From Chloropicon primus (taxonomy: Eukaryota > Chlorophyta > Chloropicophyceae > Chloropicales > Chloropicaceae): a DNA stretch of 64,000 nt. The stretch lies in NCBI GenBank assembly GCA_023205875.1, contig CP060755.1, positions 806,001-870,000 of the forward strand, written 5' to 3'. The position numbers and the translations under genes were made by a program. The notes below the pieces were generated by a model. It saw only the letters and a list, made by a program, of their open reading frames with translations, did no database searches and was not told the origin of the DNA. This document shows, piece by piece, positions 39,674 through 49,079 of this stretch. Positions within the stretch are counted from its first letter, which is position 1, and every line of letters starts with the position of its first letter.

Positions 39674-39700
39674 CTCTTTCGATAGAGCCGTCGCTCGAAG
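39674..39700 (+). promoter_or_regulatory. Bipartite TCGA promoter-like element upstream of MAEA
   Basis: Reads CTCTTTCGATAGAG then CCGTCGCTCGAAG. One mismatch (T for A) in the palindromic half, second half perfect. Ends 57 nt before the MAEA ATG. Confidence 0.6.
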
Positions 39701-39756
39701 GGAGAGGCGTTCGGGGGGAGGTTTGAGGACGCGGAAGAGAGAGAGAGGGAAGGGAG

Positions 39757-41079
39757 ATGGAGGTGGTGGAGTCGCCGTTCGTTCGTGTGCCATTCGAGGC
39801 CCTGAAGCGTGCGGCGAAGGAGAGGAAGTACATCGTGGAGGAGGTGGAGAAAGTGATGGGCACGCTGAAGAAACACGCCGCGAACACCACGGGGGAGGAG
39901 GGAGGAAACCTCCTCGCTGCTGCTGGTGTCAAGAAAGAAGGGTCTTCTTCACGAGAGCAAGGCGGGGTGGATGGCATGGAGGTGGACGGGGAGGCGGAGG
40001 ATCCCCAGAGCGGGGCAACCACGACGAGCAAAAAGGACGGGGGGGGCGACTTGGATTGGGAGAGCGACATAGAGGGCATGCTAAGCGCCCTCGGGGGCTT
40101 GAAACGGAAGCTGGACGACTCCACCAAGGCGGAGGCTGTCCACATCGCGAGGTGCAAAGCGAGGATCGAGCATCTGATGTCTCTGGGGGCTTACGGGACC
40201 GAAAGAGCGCTCAGCTGGAACAAGAAGAGGATGAAGAGGCTCGTGGTGGACTATCTCCTGCGCCAAGGCTACCACAAGACCGCCTTGCAGGCGGTCGACG
40301 GGGAGGAGAACTTGGCCCACCTTCTCGAGCTGGACATCTTCAAGTCGGCCCAGACGATCGTGGACTCCCTGAAGGTCAAGCAGTGCGGCGTCGCGCTCGA
40401 GTGGTGCGGGAAGCACAGGTCCAAGCTGAAGAGGATCAAGTCCAAACTGGAGTTCAAGCTCAGGATAAGGGAGTTCATCTGCCTCGTGCAGGAGGGCAAG
40501 GTGAGGGAAGCGGTCAACTACTCGAAACTGCACTTGTCTCAGTGGGCCCCGAGCCACATGAAGGAGTTCCAAGAGGCCATGGCCACCTTGGTGTACGGCC
40601 CCTACTGGCCGAGGCCCTTTGACAAGTCCTCCCACTACGGGCACCTCTTCCTGGACGACCAGTGGGAGGACTTGGTGCAGATCTTCAAGAGGGACCTGTA
40701 CCAGCTGTACGCTCTCCCCGCCGACTCCAACCTCGCGATACACATCCAGGCCGGGCTCAGCGCACTGAAGACCCCAATGAGCTACACCAAGTCGTGCAGC
40801 AAGGAGGACCCCCTCTCTCTGGAGGCTTTCAAGAAACTCAGCGAGAGCCTGCCGTACGCAAAGCACTCCAAGTCGAGGCTGGTGTGCTTCATCACAAAGC
40901 AGGTGATGAACGAGCACAACCCGCCCATGGTGCTGCCGAACGGGATGGTGTACTCGAGGTCGGCCTGCGAGGAGCTTGCCCAGAAGCAGGTCGGCCTGCT
41001 ATCGGGGAAAAAGATTGTTTGCCCCAGAACAGGGGACGTTTGCGACTTTAGCGAGCTCAAGAGGGCCTTCCCCGTGTAA
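39757..41079 (+). CDS. MAEA / GID9 (Fyv10) subunit of the GID/CTLH ubiquitin ligase
   Basis: One of the two RING-like subunits of the GID/CTLH E3 ligase. The 440-residue protein shows an N-terminal helical region, a LisH motif (LVVDYLLRQGYHKTALQA, near residue 165), a CTLH domain (IFKSAQTIVDSLKVKQCGVALEWCGKHR), a CRA region (FICLVQEGKVREAVNYSKLHL onward) and the degenerate RING with the family hallmark NPPMVLPNGMVYS near 390. The stretch of about residues 45-110 between the N-terminal helix and LisH is an acidic, Gly-rich insert. Clear Kozak-like start and a promoter element 57 nt upstream. Confidence 0.92.
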   Translation: MEVVESPFVRVPFEALKRAAKERKYIVEEVEKVMGTLKKHAANTTGEEGGNLLAAAGVKKEGSSSREQGGVDGMEVDGEAEDPQSGATTTSKKDGGGDLDWESDIEGMLSALGGLKRKLDDSTKAEAVHIARCKARIEHLMSLGAYGTERALSWNKKRMKRLVVDYLLRQGYHKTALQAVDGEENLAHLLELDIFKSAQTIVDSLKVKQCGVALEWCGKHRSKLKRIKSKLEFKLRIREFICLVQEGKVREAVNYSKLHLSQWAPSHMKEFQEAMATLVYGPYWPRPFDKSSHYGHLFLDDQWEDLVQIFKRDLYQLYALPADSNLAIHIQAGLSALKTPMSYTKSCSKEDPLSLEAFKKLSESLPYAKHSKSRLVCFITKQVMNEHNPPMVLPNGMVYSRSACEELAQKQVGLLSGKKIVCPRTGDVCDFSELKRAFPV

Positions 41080-41256
41080 ACCGTGTTTTGATCGGCCACG
41101 CGCGAAAGGTTGGGCCCCCTGCCTTTCCTCTGTAATCTAAATCGGACTCATTTAGGTTCAACTTTTTCGCGGGGCGCGCAAGAGAGAAGGAAGACTAAGA
41201 GGGGGAGGGAGGGGATATGCGGCATCCATTGTTAAATGTTTACTTTTTCATTGCGT

Positions 41257-41445
41257 CTACTTTTTTGCTTCCGCCGCCTCCTTTGCCGCCTTCTTCGCAG
41301 CGATTTTGGCCTGAAGGGCGTCGGCGTCCCTCTTCATTCTCTGGTCCTTGGTGAGGCCATCCTTGTCCTTTGCGCTCTGGCCCTTCTTGGCATTCCGGTT
41401 CGCAGCCCTCTGCCTGTCCACGTCTCGCTTGTTTCCGCGCGCCAT
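41257..41445 (-). CDS. SERF-family small basic protein (4F5 type)
   Basis: 62 residues starting MARGNKRDVDRQRAANRNAK, a match to the conserved head of SERF/4F5 proteins (M-x-RGNQRxxxRxK), followed by a Lys/Ala-rich helix. SERF proteins bind nucleic acids and speed amyloid nucleation; the cellular role is unclear. Start at the internal ATG 41445, since the frame upstream is GT-microsatellite sequence. Faces MAEA tail to tail. Confidence 0.75.
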   Translation of the reverse strand: MARGNKRDVDRQRAANRNAKKGQSAKDKDGLTKDQRMKRDADALQAKIAAKKAAKEAAEAKK

Positions 41446-41727
41446 CCTCTTCTCGCACCTCGACCTACGACGTACGACCTGCGAGCAAACAAACAAACGT
41501 GTACAATAGCTATGGATATCTATATGGATGGAACACACACACACACACAAACAAACAATCAATCAGAAAACGATAACAGGGGCGCCAACAACCCAAGGAC
41601 GCTCGCACGACTCTTTCGAGGGTCTTTAGAATCAAATCACCCAACTCATCGAAACGCGCTCACGCTAGACCCCTTTCCCTCCCATCAAATCAAATCACAA
41701 CACAACACAACACAAGGAGAGCGAGCC

Positions 41728-41772
<45 letters not shown>

Positions 41773-42146
41773 TTTCTTTTCTTTTCTTTGTTGGTTGAAT
41801 TAGAGACCGTGCAATCCCTCACCCAAGTCTCTCACACCATCCACGACGTCCCCCTCCCTCCCTCCCCTCCCATCCAAGCACTCCACCTCCACCTCCACCT
41901 CCACTCACCTTGGACTCTTCGCTTTTCCCCTCTCTCTCCTTAAGAGATAGAGATAAGATCTCGGAGGACCGGAGGACCTTGGGGGTAGAGGTCGTGATTT
42001 GAGGGCGAGGTGCGGCGAGGAAGGCACGAAAGTGGGTTGGACAAGGCAAGAGGGCGAAAGGGCTTCTCAAGGGCTTTCGAAAGAGCCGTCGCTCGAGAGG
42101 TTTGGCGCAGGAATAGAGCGGAGAGGACCGAACGAGGTGGGGTGGG
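41446..42146. other. Divergent intergenic region between SERF and the 42147 gene
   Basis: No gene seen. Contains AC and CAAA runs (41531-41560), a weak reverse copy of the TCGA element near 41600-41625, ACAAC repeats near 41698-41714, a long CT tract (41733-41769) followed by CTTTT pentamers, a CCACCT run near 41883-41903, and the strong element at 42074. Confidence 0.6.
42074..42100 (+). promoter_or_regulatory. Bipartite TCGA promoter-like element (best copy)
   Basis: Reads CTTTCGAAAGAG then CCGTCGCTCGAGAGG, with both TCGA cores and the palindromic TTTCGAAA intact. Ends 47 nt before the ATG at 42147. Confidence 0.65.
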
Positions 42147-42829
42147 ATGGTGACGTCACTGAAGGGGAGGGGGGAGGGGCGGAGAGGGAGGGCTCAGAGG
42201 GGGGGAGGGGCGAGCACGAGTAGTGCAAGGTCGTGGTCCGGGAGGGATCGGCTTCCGAGGACGGTCGCGGAGGCGACGAGGGGGGAGGAGGACCCCTTGC
42301 AGCACAGGATTTACCTGGAGGTCGAGGGACGGGGCAGCGTGCGCGAACCGGAGCCTCTTCCCGTGACGCACTCCTCGGCGTTCTTGCAGAGGAGCAGGGG
42401 GGCTTGGAAGGTGCGCAATTCTTTCCTCCATCTGCTCTCATTTTCTCTCTTCGCTTCGTTTTCTTTGCTCTTTCCTGGTGTTCTGGAAGATGATGATGAT
42501 GATGATGATCATGATGATGATGATGATGATGTTGACCTTGCAATTCTTCTTCTTGCTGCACCTTTCTTCCTCTCTAGGACTCTGACTACGACGAGGGGGC
42601 ATCCGACGGGGAAGAGGTTGAGACCTCGCCAGTTGTAGTGGCGTTCAACGACGCCATCAGCTCCGAGACGGGGAAGACGGTGAGGAAAGGCATGGTGGAG
42701 GCCGCAAAGCTCTCCGTGGACGCGGGCGTGGTGGTGACAAAGGGGGCAGCGAAAGTGGCCATGCCGGCTGTTTCCTGGGCCGTCAAGGGGGCCGTCAAGG
42801 CGGCGATGTCGCCCAAGAAGAAAAAGTAG
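42147..42829 (+). CDS. Unknown protein with transit-like N-terminus and Ala/Lys helix (two exons)
   Basis: No family recognised. Exon 1 is 42147-42410 (88 codons) and exon 2 is 42578-42829, joined GAWK to DSDYDEGAS across a 167-nt intron (GTGCGC and CTCTAG) that carries a GAT trinucleotide run. The 171-residue protein has an Arg/Gly/Ser-rich first 50 residues, then HRIYLEVEGRGS, an acidic linker (DSDYDEGASDGEEVE) and a C-terminal amphipathic or weakly hydrophobic helix (ETGKTVRKGMVEAAKLSVDA ... AVKAAMSPKKKK). Good promoter element upstream supports a real gene. Plastid location is a guess. Confidence 0.65.
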
Positions 42830-42938
42830 TGGCCGTTTTGGTGTTTGTACTGTATTAATCCTCAAGCTTTGTTTTTTTGTGTCTCCCTGTTCGGCTCTCT
42901 CTCTCTCTCTCTGTCGAAAACCGGCGTGCCTTGGACCT

Positions 42939-43605
42939 TCAGGCCACGGCCGCGATGCATTCGATTTCCACTTTGGCGCCGAGCGGGAGCTCCCTGACGG
43001 CGAACGCGCTCCTGGCCGGTGGGTTGGACGGGAAGTACTTGGCGTAGACTCCGTTGACAGCGGCAAAGTCCTTGATGTCCGCGAGCAGCACCGTGGTCTT
43101 GACGACGTCATCGAAGGAGCAGCCCCCCGCCTTCAGGATCTCTCCCATGTTCTTCAGAGCCTGGTCCGTCTGCTCCTCCACGGCCTCGCTGTTGAACTCC
43201 GTGGTCCCGGGAACGAGAGGAATGCATCCAGAGACAAAGAGCATGTTCCCAGACTTGATGGCTTGAGAATATGGCCCGACCGCTCCCGGGGCCGCGTCCG
43301 TCGAGATGATCTCCTTCCTCGCCGCGCAAACGACAGCGCGAGCTAGGCGCACGGAGCACAGGTCGTAGAAAGAAGTCAGTCAGCCCCTTTGCTTTCTCAT
43401 CGTCAACAGGTTGTTTGATTCTGCCATCATCAACAACAACAACAACAACAACAGTTCGTTCGCTACACACAAATCCCCCACGCTTACCTCTGGTTCCGAT
43501 TGTCCTGGTGCGGCGTGAGACGTTTCTTGTGCTCCACGTGGCCTTGGCCCTTGTCACCAACCCCCTGGACGCACTCCTCAACCCCATCGCTCTCATCATC
43601 ATCAT
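42939..43605 (-). CDS. RidA / YjgF reactive-intermediate deaminase, organellar (two exons)
   Basis: Hydrolyses reactive enamine/imine intermediates, mainly 2-aminoacrylate made by PLP enzymes such as threonine dehydratase. Exon 1 is 43488-43605 and exon 2 is 42939-43342; the 145-nt intron (GTAAGC and GCCTAG) splits a GCT codon. The 173-residue product has a basic transit-like head (MMMMRAMGLRSASRGLVTRA), then the RidA domain: GAVGPYSQAI, LFVSGCIPLVPGT, NPPARSAFAV with the substrate-binding Arg, and the end PLGAKVEIECIAAVA. The trimer-forming family signature is complete. Any of the first ATGs (43605 to 43587) could be the start. Confidence 0.92.
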
Positions 43606-43927
43606 CACAATCTTATCCACAAACCAACCATCATCAATCAGTCAGTCCATTTTTTCAGCTCAACATCCTCCACCCGAGGTCATTCCTTTCCAGCAAGGTG
43701 TCATTGGAAAGATCTCGACATCGCCGTTGCTATCGTGACATCCCCACCCCTCGCCCCACCCCCCCTCTCCCTCAAACGCGTCCCATCTCAACCCCATCCC
43801 GTCTCACTCACCTTGCTGGCTCTCCTCGCTCCAAAACTGATTTAGGTTTGGTTTCACAGAAGAGGAAGAGAGAGAGAAGGGAGAGAGGAGAGAGCGAGTT
43901 TGTCGGAAGGAGGTTTGTGGTTTGAGG
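43606..43927. other. Divergent intergenic region, RidA to RNase-kappa-like
   Basis: Nothing recognised beyond a GA-rich stretch at about 43860-43898 just upstream of the RNase-kappa-like ATG. Confidence 0.5.
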
Positions 43928-44188
43928 ATGGGGTTCTTGGACAAGATATTCTTCGGGCCGTTCTGCTCGTTGTTTTGCACCGGCATGTCCCTCTTTGGTA
44001 TCGTGACGCTGCTGACGTTGGGCACGCTCATTAAGAACGAGTACGCTTATACTGGGGTGCACTTCGAGGACGAGGAGGCCAGGACAGCGACGGCGAGTGG
44101 ATGCTTCACGGCGGCTGTGGTCTACGTGGGATTCCTTGGGTGGTCAGGGGTTTCCATCCTGTACAACAAGAGGAGGAAAAAGTTGTGA
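43928..44188 (+). CDS. Ribonuclease kappa-like small membrane protein
   Basis: 86 residues with two membrane segments: SLFCTGMSLFGIVTLLTLGTL and GCFTAAVVYVGFLGWSGVSI, separated by an acidic loop (EYAYTGVHFEDEEAR), and a Lys/Arg tail (YNKRRKKL). Size, topology and the Cys pair near the N-terminus (GPFCSLFC) resemble RNase kappa, a conserved eukaryotic protein also found as a V-ATPase subunit. Start is ATG 43928 rather than the TTG six bases upstream. Confidence 0.6.
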   Translation: MGFLDKIFFGPFCSLFCTGMSLFGIVTLLTLGTLIKNEYAYTGVHFEDEEARTATASGCFTAAVVYVGFLGWSGVSILYNKRRKKL

Positions 44189-44552
44189 GCGGCCGAGGGG
44201 TGGGGGAGGCTGCTCTCGGTCGCTATGATCCTGGGGAGTAGAGGGTTGTAGAGTGTGTGTGTGGTAGGGGGGCGAAACTGAGCATCGGACGCAGTTGGCG
44301 TGGCTCGGCCCCCGGCGCTCGGCTTCCTTGGCGCAAGCTTTGGGGGTGGCGAGGACGAGTGCCACCAAGTGTCACCCAAGCAACCTCCACCCACAACCCT
44401 CTATGCCGTTGTGGGTGTGGGTGTGTAATATGATTGAGACTCCGGCCAGAGGTGGTTGGAAACGATTAAAATTCATAAAACGGAACAAGTTTTTTCTTAA
44501 CGCTCGTGAGGCAGGGGCCCACTTCCATCTCCTGCTACCGTGAACCGACTAC
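44189..44552. other. Convergent intergenic region, nothing recognised
   Basis: Holds the 3' flanks of the RNase-kappa-like gene and MCM7. No repeats or genes stand out. Confidence 0.5.
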
Positions 44553-47024
44553 TTACACAGGGAGGTCATCCTCGCCGAAAAGAACGTTCATATTATCGTC
44601 CAAGGACCACACGTTGAGCGAGGAGTACTCGCTGAGGCAGGTCCTGAGCTGCTCCTCCCTGAAGCCTCTTGGCTGGATGAGCCTCATGGCCTTCTGGAAG
44701 GCAACCTCCTGGGACCCGCTTCGGACCGCGTAGTCCCTGATGATGCCGTAGATTTCCGAGATAGGGTCCGCCGAAGCTCTGCCGCGGCTGTCCCTGTTCT
44801 CCAGCAAGCTGATCTTGCTCATCTGCATCAGCCTCAAGGCCTCGTCGACGTCCCCTTGCTCCACGATATCAGAAAACCTCAAGCGCGCCAGGGCCTCCGA
44901 GAGCCTGAGAATTCCCAGCAGGGTACGGGCTGTGGTGTACGAGTGGGGGTTCTCACTCGCGGCCTCCTCGGCTCTCATCTCGGCGTACGCACAAGCGATG
45001 TACTCGTTCAATTCCCTTGGCACCTCTGGCGTGAAAGTCCTGGCCTTCGCGATGTAAGCCCTGAGCTCAGATGGCTCGAGAACTTCTTCGGAAATCGAGC
45101 CGGTGGAGGCCGAAGCGCTAGATGAAACCCTGTGGACGTTGAGCACGTGCTGCGCCAAAGCCGCGTCCAGCTCGGCGTCGGCTCTGTCCAGGATGAGCCA
45201 CATGAGATCGAAACGCGAGAGGAGAGATGCTGGGAGGGCCATGTTCTCCGCAGGAGACCTCCTGGTGTCGTACCTGCTGTACGCAGGGTTTGCGGCAGCC
45301 AGCACGGTTGCTCTTGCGTTCAGGGTGGTGGTGATACCAGCCTTTGCAATGCTGACCGTCTGCTGCTCCATCACCTCGTGAATAGCGGTCCTCTCGGTCT
45401 CTTCCATCTTGTCGAACTCATCGATGCAGCAGATGCCTTTGTCCGCGAGCACGAGTGCTCCGCCCTCCAGGGTCGTTTGCCCAGTCTGCGGGTCCTTGTT
45501 GACGCTCGCGGTCAGACCAACACCACTCGCACCCCTCCCGGTCGTGTAAACTCCTCTGGGCGCCACCATGGAAACGTGCTTCAGAAGCTGCGACTTTGCC
45601 ACACCAGGGTCTCCCATGAGGCACACGTGAAGATCTCCCCTCAGCTTCATGCCGTCCTTCATGGTCCTCGTGGGGGCGCCGACCATCAGGACCAACAGGG
45701 CCTTCTTCACGTCCTCGTGGCCGTAGATTTCGGGGCAGATTGACCTCGCCAAAAGGGAGTACACGTCATCGTCCCTGGAAAGCTGGTTCACCTTCTCCTC
45801 GAGCTGCGCGTCCTCGAGCGAGTTCCTCGTCTTGCCCGGCTGTTGCTTGAGCTGCTCCACGCACTGGGCCTCGAGGTACGTGTTGGCGATGAGGCCGGCC
45901 CTCATGGCTCTGTACCCGGTGTACGGAACCGGCAAGAAGATGCCGGCGACCGCGACGGCGTCGCCCGGCCTGATGAGCCTGCAGAGCTCTCCCTTCATCT
46001 GAACTGTCATGGTCCTCGGGATGTTTCCCACCGGAACCTCGTCCGCGGGCTCCTGGAGCTTCACCTCCTGGTACTTGACGAACTTGGATCCCCTCGTCTG
46101 GAACAGAAGCTTTCCGGGGTTGTTGTTGATCTTGCACCTGCTGGAAGGGCACTCGCACAGAGGCATGTAGGCGTTCCCCGTGACCTCCTGGTAGATCTCG
46201 TACCCGCAGCTCTCGCAGGTGTAAGTTCCCACCGAGAGCAAAGGCTTCACCTCGCTCACTTTGGTGGCAATTCCCCTGACGGTGACGAGCTGACCGATGC
46301 TCTGGGCCCTGACCTCCCTGAGCGGGACTGCCTGGCTCGCCCTCGCCTTGGAGGACCCCAGGGACACCCCGCCCGTCGCCGGGCGGATCTTGACCTCGTA
46401 CCTTCGCAGCAGGTCCCTTGGCACCTTGTTGGCGGAGTCCGCGGCGTTGGGCGCGTTCGCGGCCGAGGCGTTCGCCCCCTCGCCGGACGGGTTCGCCTCG
46501 CTCGCGGTCGGCAGGCCGTAAGTCGCCCTGACCTGCTCGTTGTCCTGCTCCGCGTACTGCCTCTGCCTCATGAGAACGTCGAAGACGTCCTCCGTCCCCT
46601 CGAACGCGGAGGTCGGCAACGGCATGAGCTCGTCGGCCGCGTCCGCGAAGAGGGAGAGGTACCTCCTGGTGTTGTCCCTCACGTTCCTCGCGAACCTGGA
46701 CCACTCGTCGCCAGAGCCGGAGCGCTCCAGCTCGAGGGCATCCTCCAGATCGAGGGAGGACAGGGACAGGACGTCGTCCAAGGAGATCTCCAGAACCTGC
46801 CTCGCCCTGTTCGCCACCTCCTGCAGCTGATCCATGTACTTCTGGCCTCCCAAGGTCCCGTCCAGACCCGCAGACCGGGTAAACGTGCTCAGGAAGCTCT
46901 TGCAGAGCTCCTTCTCGGCCTCGTAGTCCGCGAACTCACCGCCCGCTCCTCGGCCTTGCCCCGCCATCGTCTGCTGGTTCACGAACGGGTTTCCCGCGGC
47001 GTTCGAACGAAGTCCCGTAGCCAT
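44553..47024 (-). CDS. MCM7: DNA replication licensing factor MCM7
   Basis: Subunit of the MCM2-7 replicative helicase. 823 residues. N-terminal domain with a Cys4 zinc motif (CESCGYE near residue 267, then CPSSRC), OB-fold region, and the AAA+ core: Walker A GDPGVAKS near 470, Walker B CIDEFDKM, sensor AANPAYSRY and Arg finger SRFD near 603. SICPEIYGHEDVKKALLVLMVGA and LPASLLSRFDLMWLILDR read like MCM7 rather than other subunits. The C-terminal winged-helix segment is present. An Ala/Asn-rich, Gly-rich stretch at about residues 170-200 is a low-complexity insert. No intron. Confidence 0.94.
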   Translation of the reverse strand: MATGLRSNAAGNPFVNQQTMAGQGRGAGGEFADYEAEKELCKSFLSTFTRSAGLDGTLGGQKYMDQLQEVANRARQVLEISLDDVLSLSSLDLEDALELERSGSGDEWSRFARNVRDNTRRYLSLFADAADELMPLPTSAFEGTEDVFDVLMRQRQYAEQDNEQVRATYGLPTASEANPSGEGANASAANAPNAADSANKVPRDLLRRYEVKIRPATGGVSLGSSKARASQAVPLREVRAQSIGQLVTVRGIATKVSEVKPLLSVGTYTCESCGYEIYQEVTGNAYMPLCECPSSRCKINNNPGKLLFQTRGSKFVKYQEVKLQEPADEVPVGNIPRTMTVQMKGELCRLIRPGDAVAVAGIFLPVPYTGYRAMRAGLIANTYLEAQCVEQLKQQPGKTRNSLEDAQLEEKVNQLSRDDDVYSLLARSICPEIYGHEDVKKALLVLMVGAPTRTMKDGMKLRGDLHVCLMGDPGVAKSQLLKHVSMVAPRGVYTTGRGASGVGLTASVNKDPQTGQTTLEGGALVLADKGICCIDEFDKMEETERTAIHEVMEQQTVSIAKAGITTTLNARATVLAAANPAYSRYDTRRSPAENMALPASLLSRFDLMWLILDRADAELDAALAQHVLNVHRVSSSASASTGSISEEVLEPSELRAYIAKARTFTPEVPRELNEYIACAYAEMRAEEAASENPHSYTTARTLLGILRLSEALARLRFSDIVEQGDVDEALRLMQMSKISLLENRDSRGRASADPISEIYGIIRDYAVRSGSQEVAFQKAMRLIQPRGFREEQLRTCLSEYSSLNVWSLDDNMNVLFGEDDLPV

Positions 47025-47452
47025 CTTTTCAGAGTGTGCCCGTCAAAGAAGAGGTCACACCGATTCGTGTTGTCCGCGGACGCTCTCCTCCTCGTCGTCC
47101 TCGTCCTCGTCGTCGTCGTCTTTGATTGATTGACCCTTCTCTCTTGCTCGCCGCACCCTTTCCCTTCCCAAAAAAAACCAAAATCTGGCGGGAAAAGGCC
47201 AAAAAAGCCTCATCTTTTGGCGGGGGAAAACTCGAGGAAATCTTGATCTTGAGGGGGAAGGAGAGAAGAGAGGATCTGGGCTGCCTTGCTCCAACGCGAA
47301 CATGCGGTGTAAATAAGTTATTGGCCGACCAGGAGTCGTGAACCGGCATTCATTCGTTCGTTCTATTTGAGGCTTCCTTCCAATGTGCGTTGCGTGCGTG
47401 CTTGTGTGCACACGCGCCATAACCCACAACTTTTGACTCAATCGCACTCCTC
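47025..47452. other. Intergenic between MCM7 and SAM50
   Basis: No gene seen. A CGTC/CGT-rich stretch lies just upstream of the MCM7 ATG (about 47086-47122). Sequence at 47170-47250 is richer in A/T than the surroundings. Confidence 0.5.
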
Positions 47453-49079
47453 TCACTTTTCAAAGTCGAGATTGCTCGTCGAAAAGCCAAAGTGGAACCC
47501 GTTGCGCCACTTGTCGTGCTCGAACGCCCTGTGCACTCTGCAGTAGTTCACCTCGAGCTTGCCGATCGGGGAGGGCCAGACCAAACCCGCGCCAAAGCTC
47601 GCTCTCGTCTTCGCCTTGAGCTCGTTCGCGCAGCTCCTGAGAGCTTGCTTGCCGTACCCGCCGAGCCCCACGCAGTTGCCGACGTTTCCGTACACGTGCG
47701 CGTAGATGCCCGCCTGCTTCAGCGCCGGGGCGAAGGGCACCTCGAAATTCAGCTGGAAGGAGGGGTGAAAAGAAAGGTCAGCACCAAGAAAGAAAGAAAG
47801 GGGGAAGCGATCGCGACGTCACACACACACACACGCATCTTTTCGTCCCCTCGTCACTTACGGCAGCCAACGCGCTGAACATGACGTCCCCACCGAGGGC
47901 GTCCCTCTTCCTCTCCTCGCTTGACGTGGAGGGCCCGGTGACCCCCTCCGCGGCGCCCTCCGACCCTCTGCACTGCCCCGTCGGCCCGGCGCCCTTGATC
48001 CAAAACCCTCTGAGGTCGCCGGTGCCCCCCAGGAAGAACCTGTCTCCGATGTAAGTGGGCTTGTCGAACCCGCCCTTGCCCCAGGGCAGAATAGCTCCCG
48101 CCTTGAGCCTGAGCTCCAAGGCCGTCTCGAAGCTCTTCAGGATCGAAATTGGATGCTCCAGGACGACCTCCACCTCCTCCCTGACGAACCGGAACATCAT
48201 CGGGTCCAGCCCGATTCCGCTCACTTCCGTCGTCGCTTGAACCGCCGCGCCCTTCGACATGAGGCTTCCCGCGACCCTCCTGTTGTCCAGCACCAGCGTG
48301 TGCTTCAGGGAGGACTTCATATTGTGGCCCGCCTGCTGCAAGACTTCTTTCGAGGCGGTGATCTGGCCCCCGCCCGAGCCGCAGAAGAGCTCCCTCCACA
48401 CGAGCTCGTACCCGAGCTTGTGCACGCCGCCGGGGCTCACCCAGTCCGTCCCCAGGCCCGTGCTGCTCTCCGAGTAGGACGAGAAGGTCATGTAGCTGTT
48501 CGTGGTCCTGAAGATCTGGGACCTCAGCTGACTCCTCGTTCCGAGGAACCTGTTGTCGAGCCAGGACAGGCTGTACTTGCCGCTGCTCTGCTTGGGCGTG
48601 AAGAGGTTCCCCTTGGTCACCGTCAGATCGAACTCCTCGGCGTAGCCCAAAGCGTTTTTCATGGATCCCGAGATCTCCGTCGTGGTCTCGGAGCCCTGCA
48701 CGTACACTCCGGTATGAAGCCCGTAGCCCGACTTCTCCTCGACCGTCACGGTCACCACCGCCGTGTCCGGCAGGTGCTCCGGGCCGGCGTCAATGATGGC
48801 GTCCACGTTCTTGAAGATGTCCAGCTGGTTGAGCTCCTCCACGGATTCCGAAACCCTCTTCATGATCTCCTCGAGGTTCTTCGCCCTTCGGACGCTCTCC
48901 AGCTCCCGGTCGATCACCTTGCGCTTGGTCCTCTTGTTTCCCACGATCTCCACCCTGCTCACCGTGCAAGGCTTGTCCTTGACCTTCTCCACGGTGGCGA
49001 TGAAGTCGAATTCCTCCTCCTCGTGAGAGGGAGGCGTCCTCGAACCCGAACCCTCGTACCCTTCCTCGCGCCCCTCCAT
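47453..49079 (-). CDS. SAM50 / Omp85 mitochondrial outer-membrane assembly protein (two exons)
   Basis: Core beta-barrel of the sorting and assembly machinery that folds beta-barrel proteins into the mitochondrial outer membrane. Exon 1 is 47862-49079 (406 codons) and exon 2 is 47453-47752; the 109-nt intron has GTAAGT and TTCCAG ends, joining FSALAA to LNFEVPFAP. The 505-residue protein has one POTRA-like domain (CTVSRVEIVGNKRTKRKVI ... LNQLDIFKNVDAII) and a 16-strand barrel including RFFLGGTGDLRGF, the Omp85 LRGF-type motif. The C-terminal strands with SFGAGLVWPSPIGKLEVNYC are as in SAM50. A single POTRA, no transit peptide and the NYC motif favour SAM50 over plastid OEP80. Here the intron is near the 3' end, unlike the rest. 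Confidence 0.85.

Larger units (their letters stand above)
39313..39756. other. Intergenic between DUF3172 and MAEA genes
   Basis: Contains a 70-nt direct repeat (39334-39403 and 39497-39567), a GAGAGG-rich stretch near 39590-39640 and the MAEA promoter element at 39674-39700. No gene seen. Confidence 0.6.
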
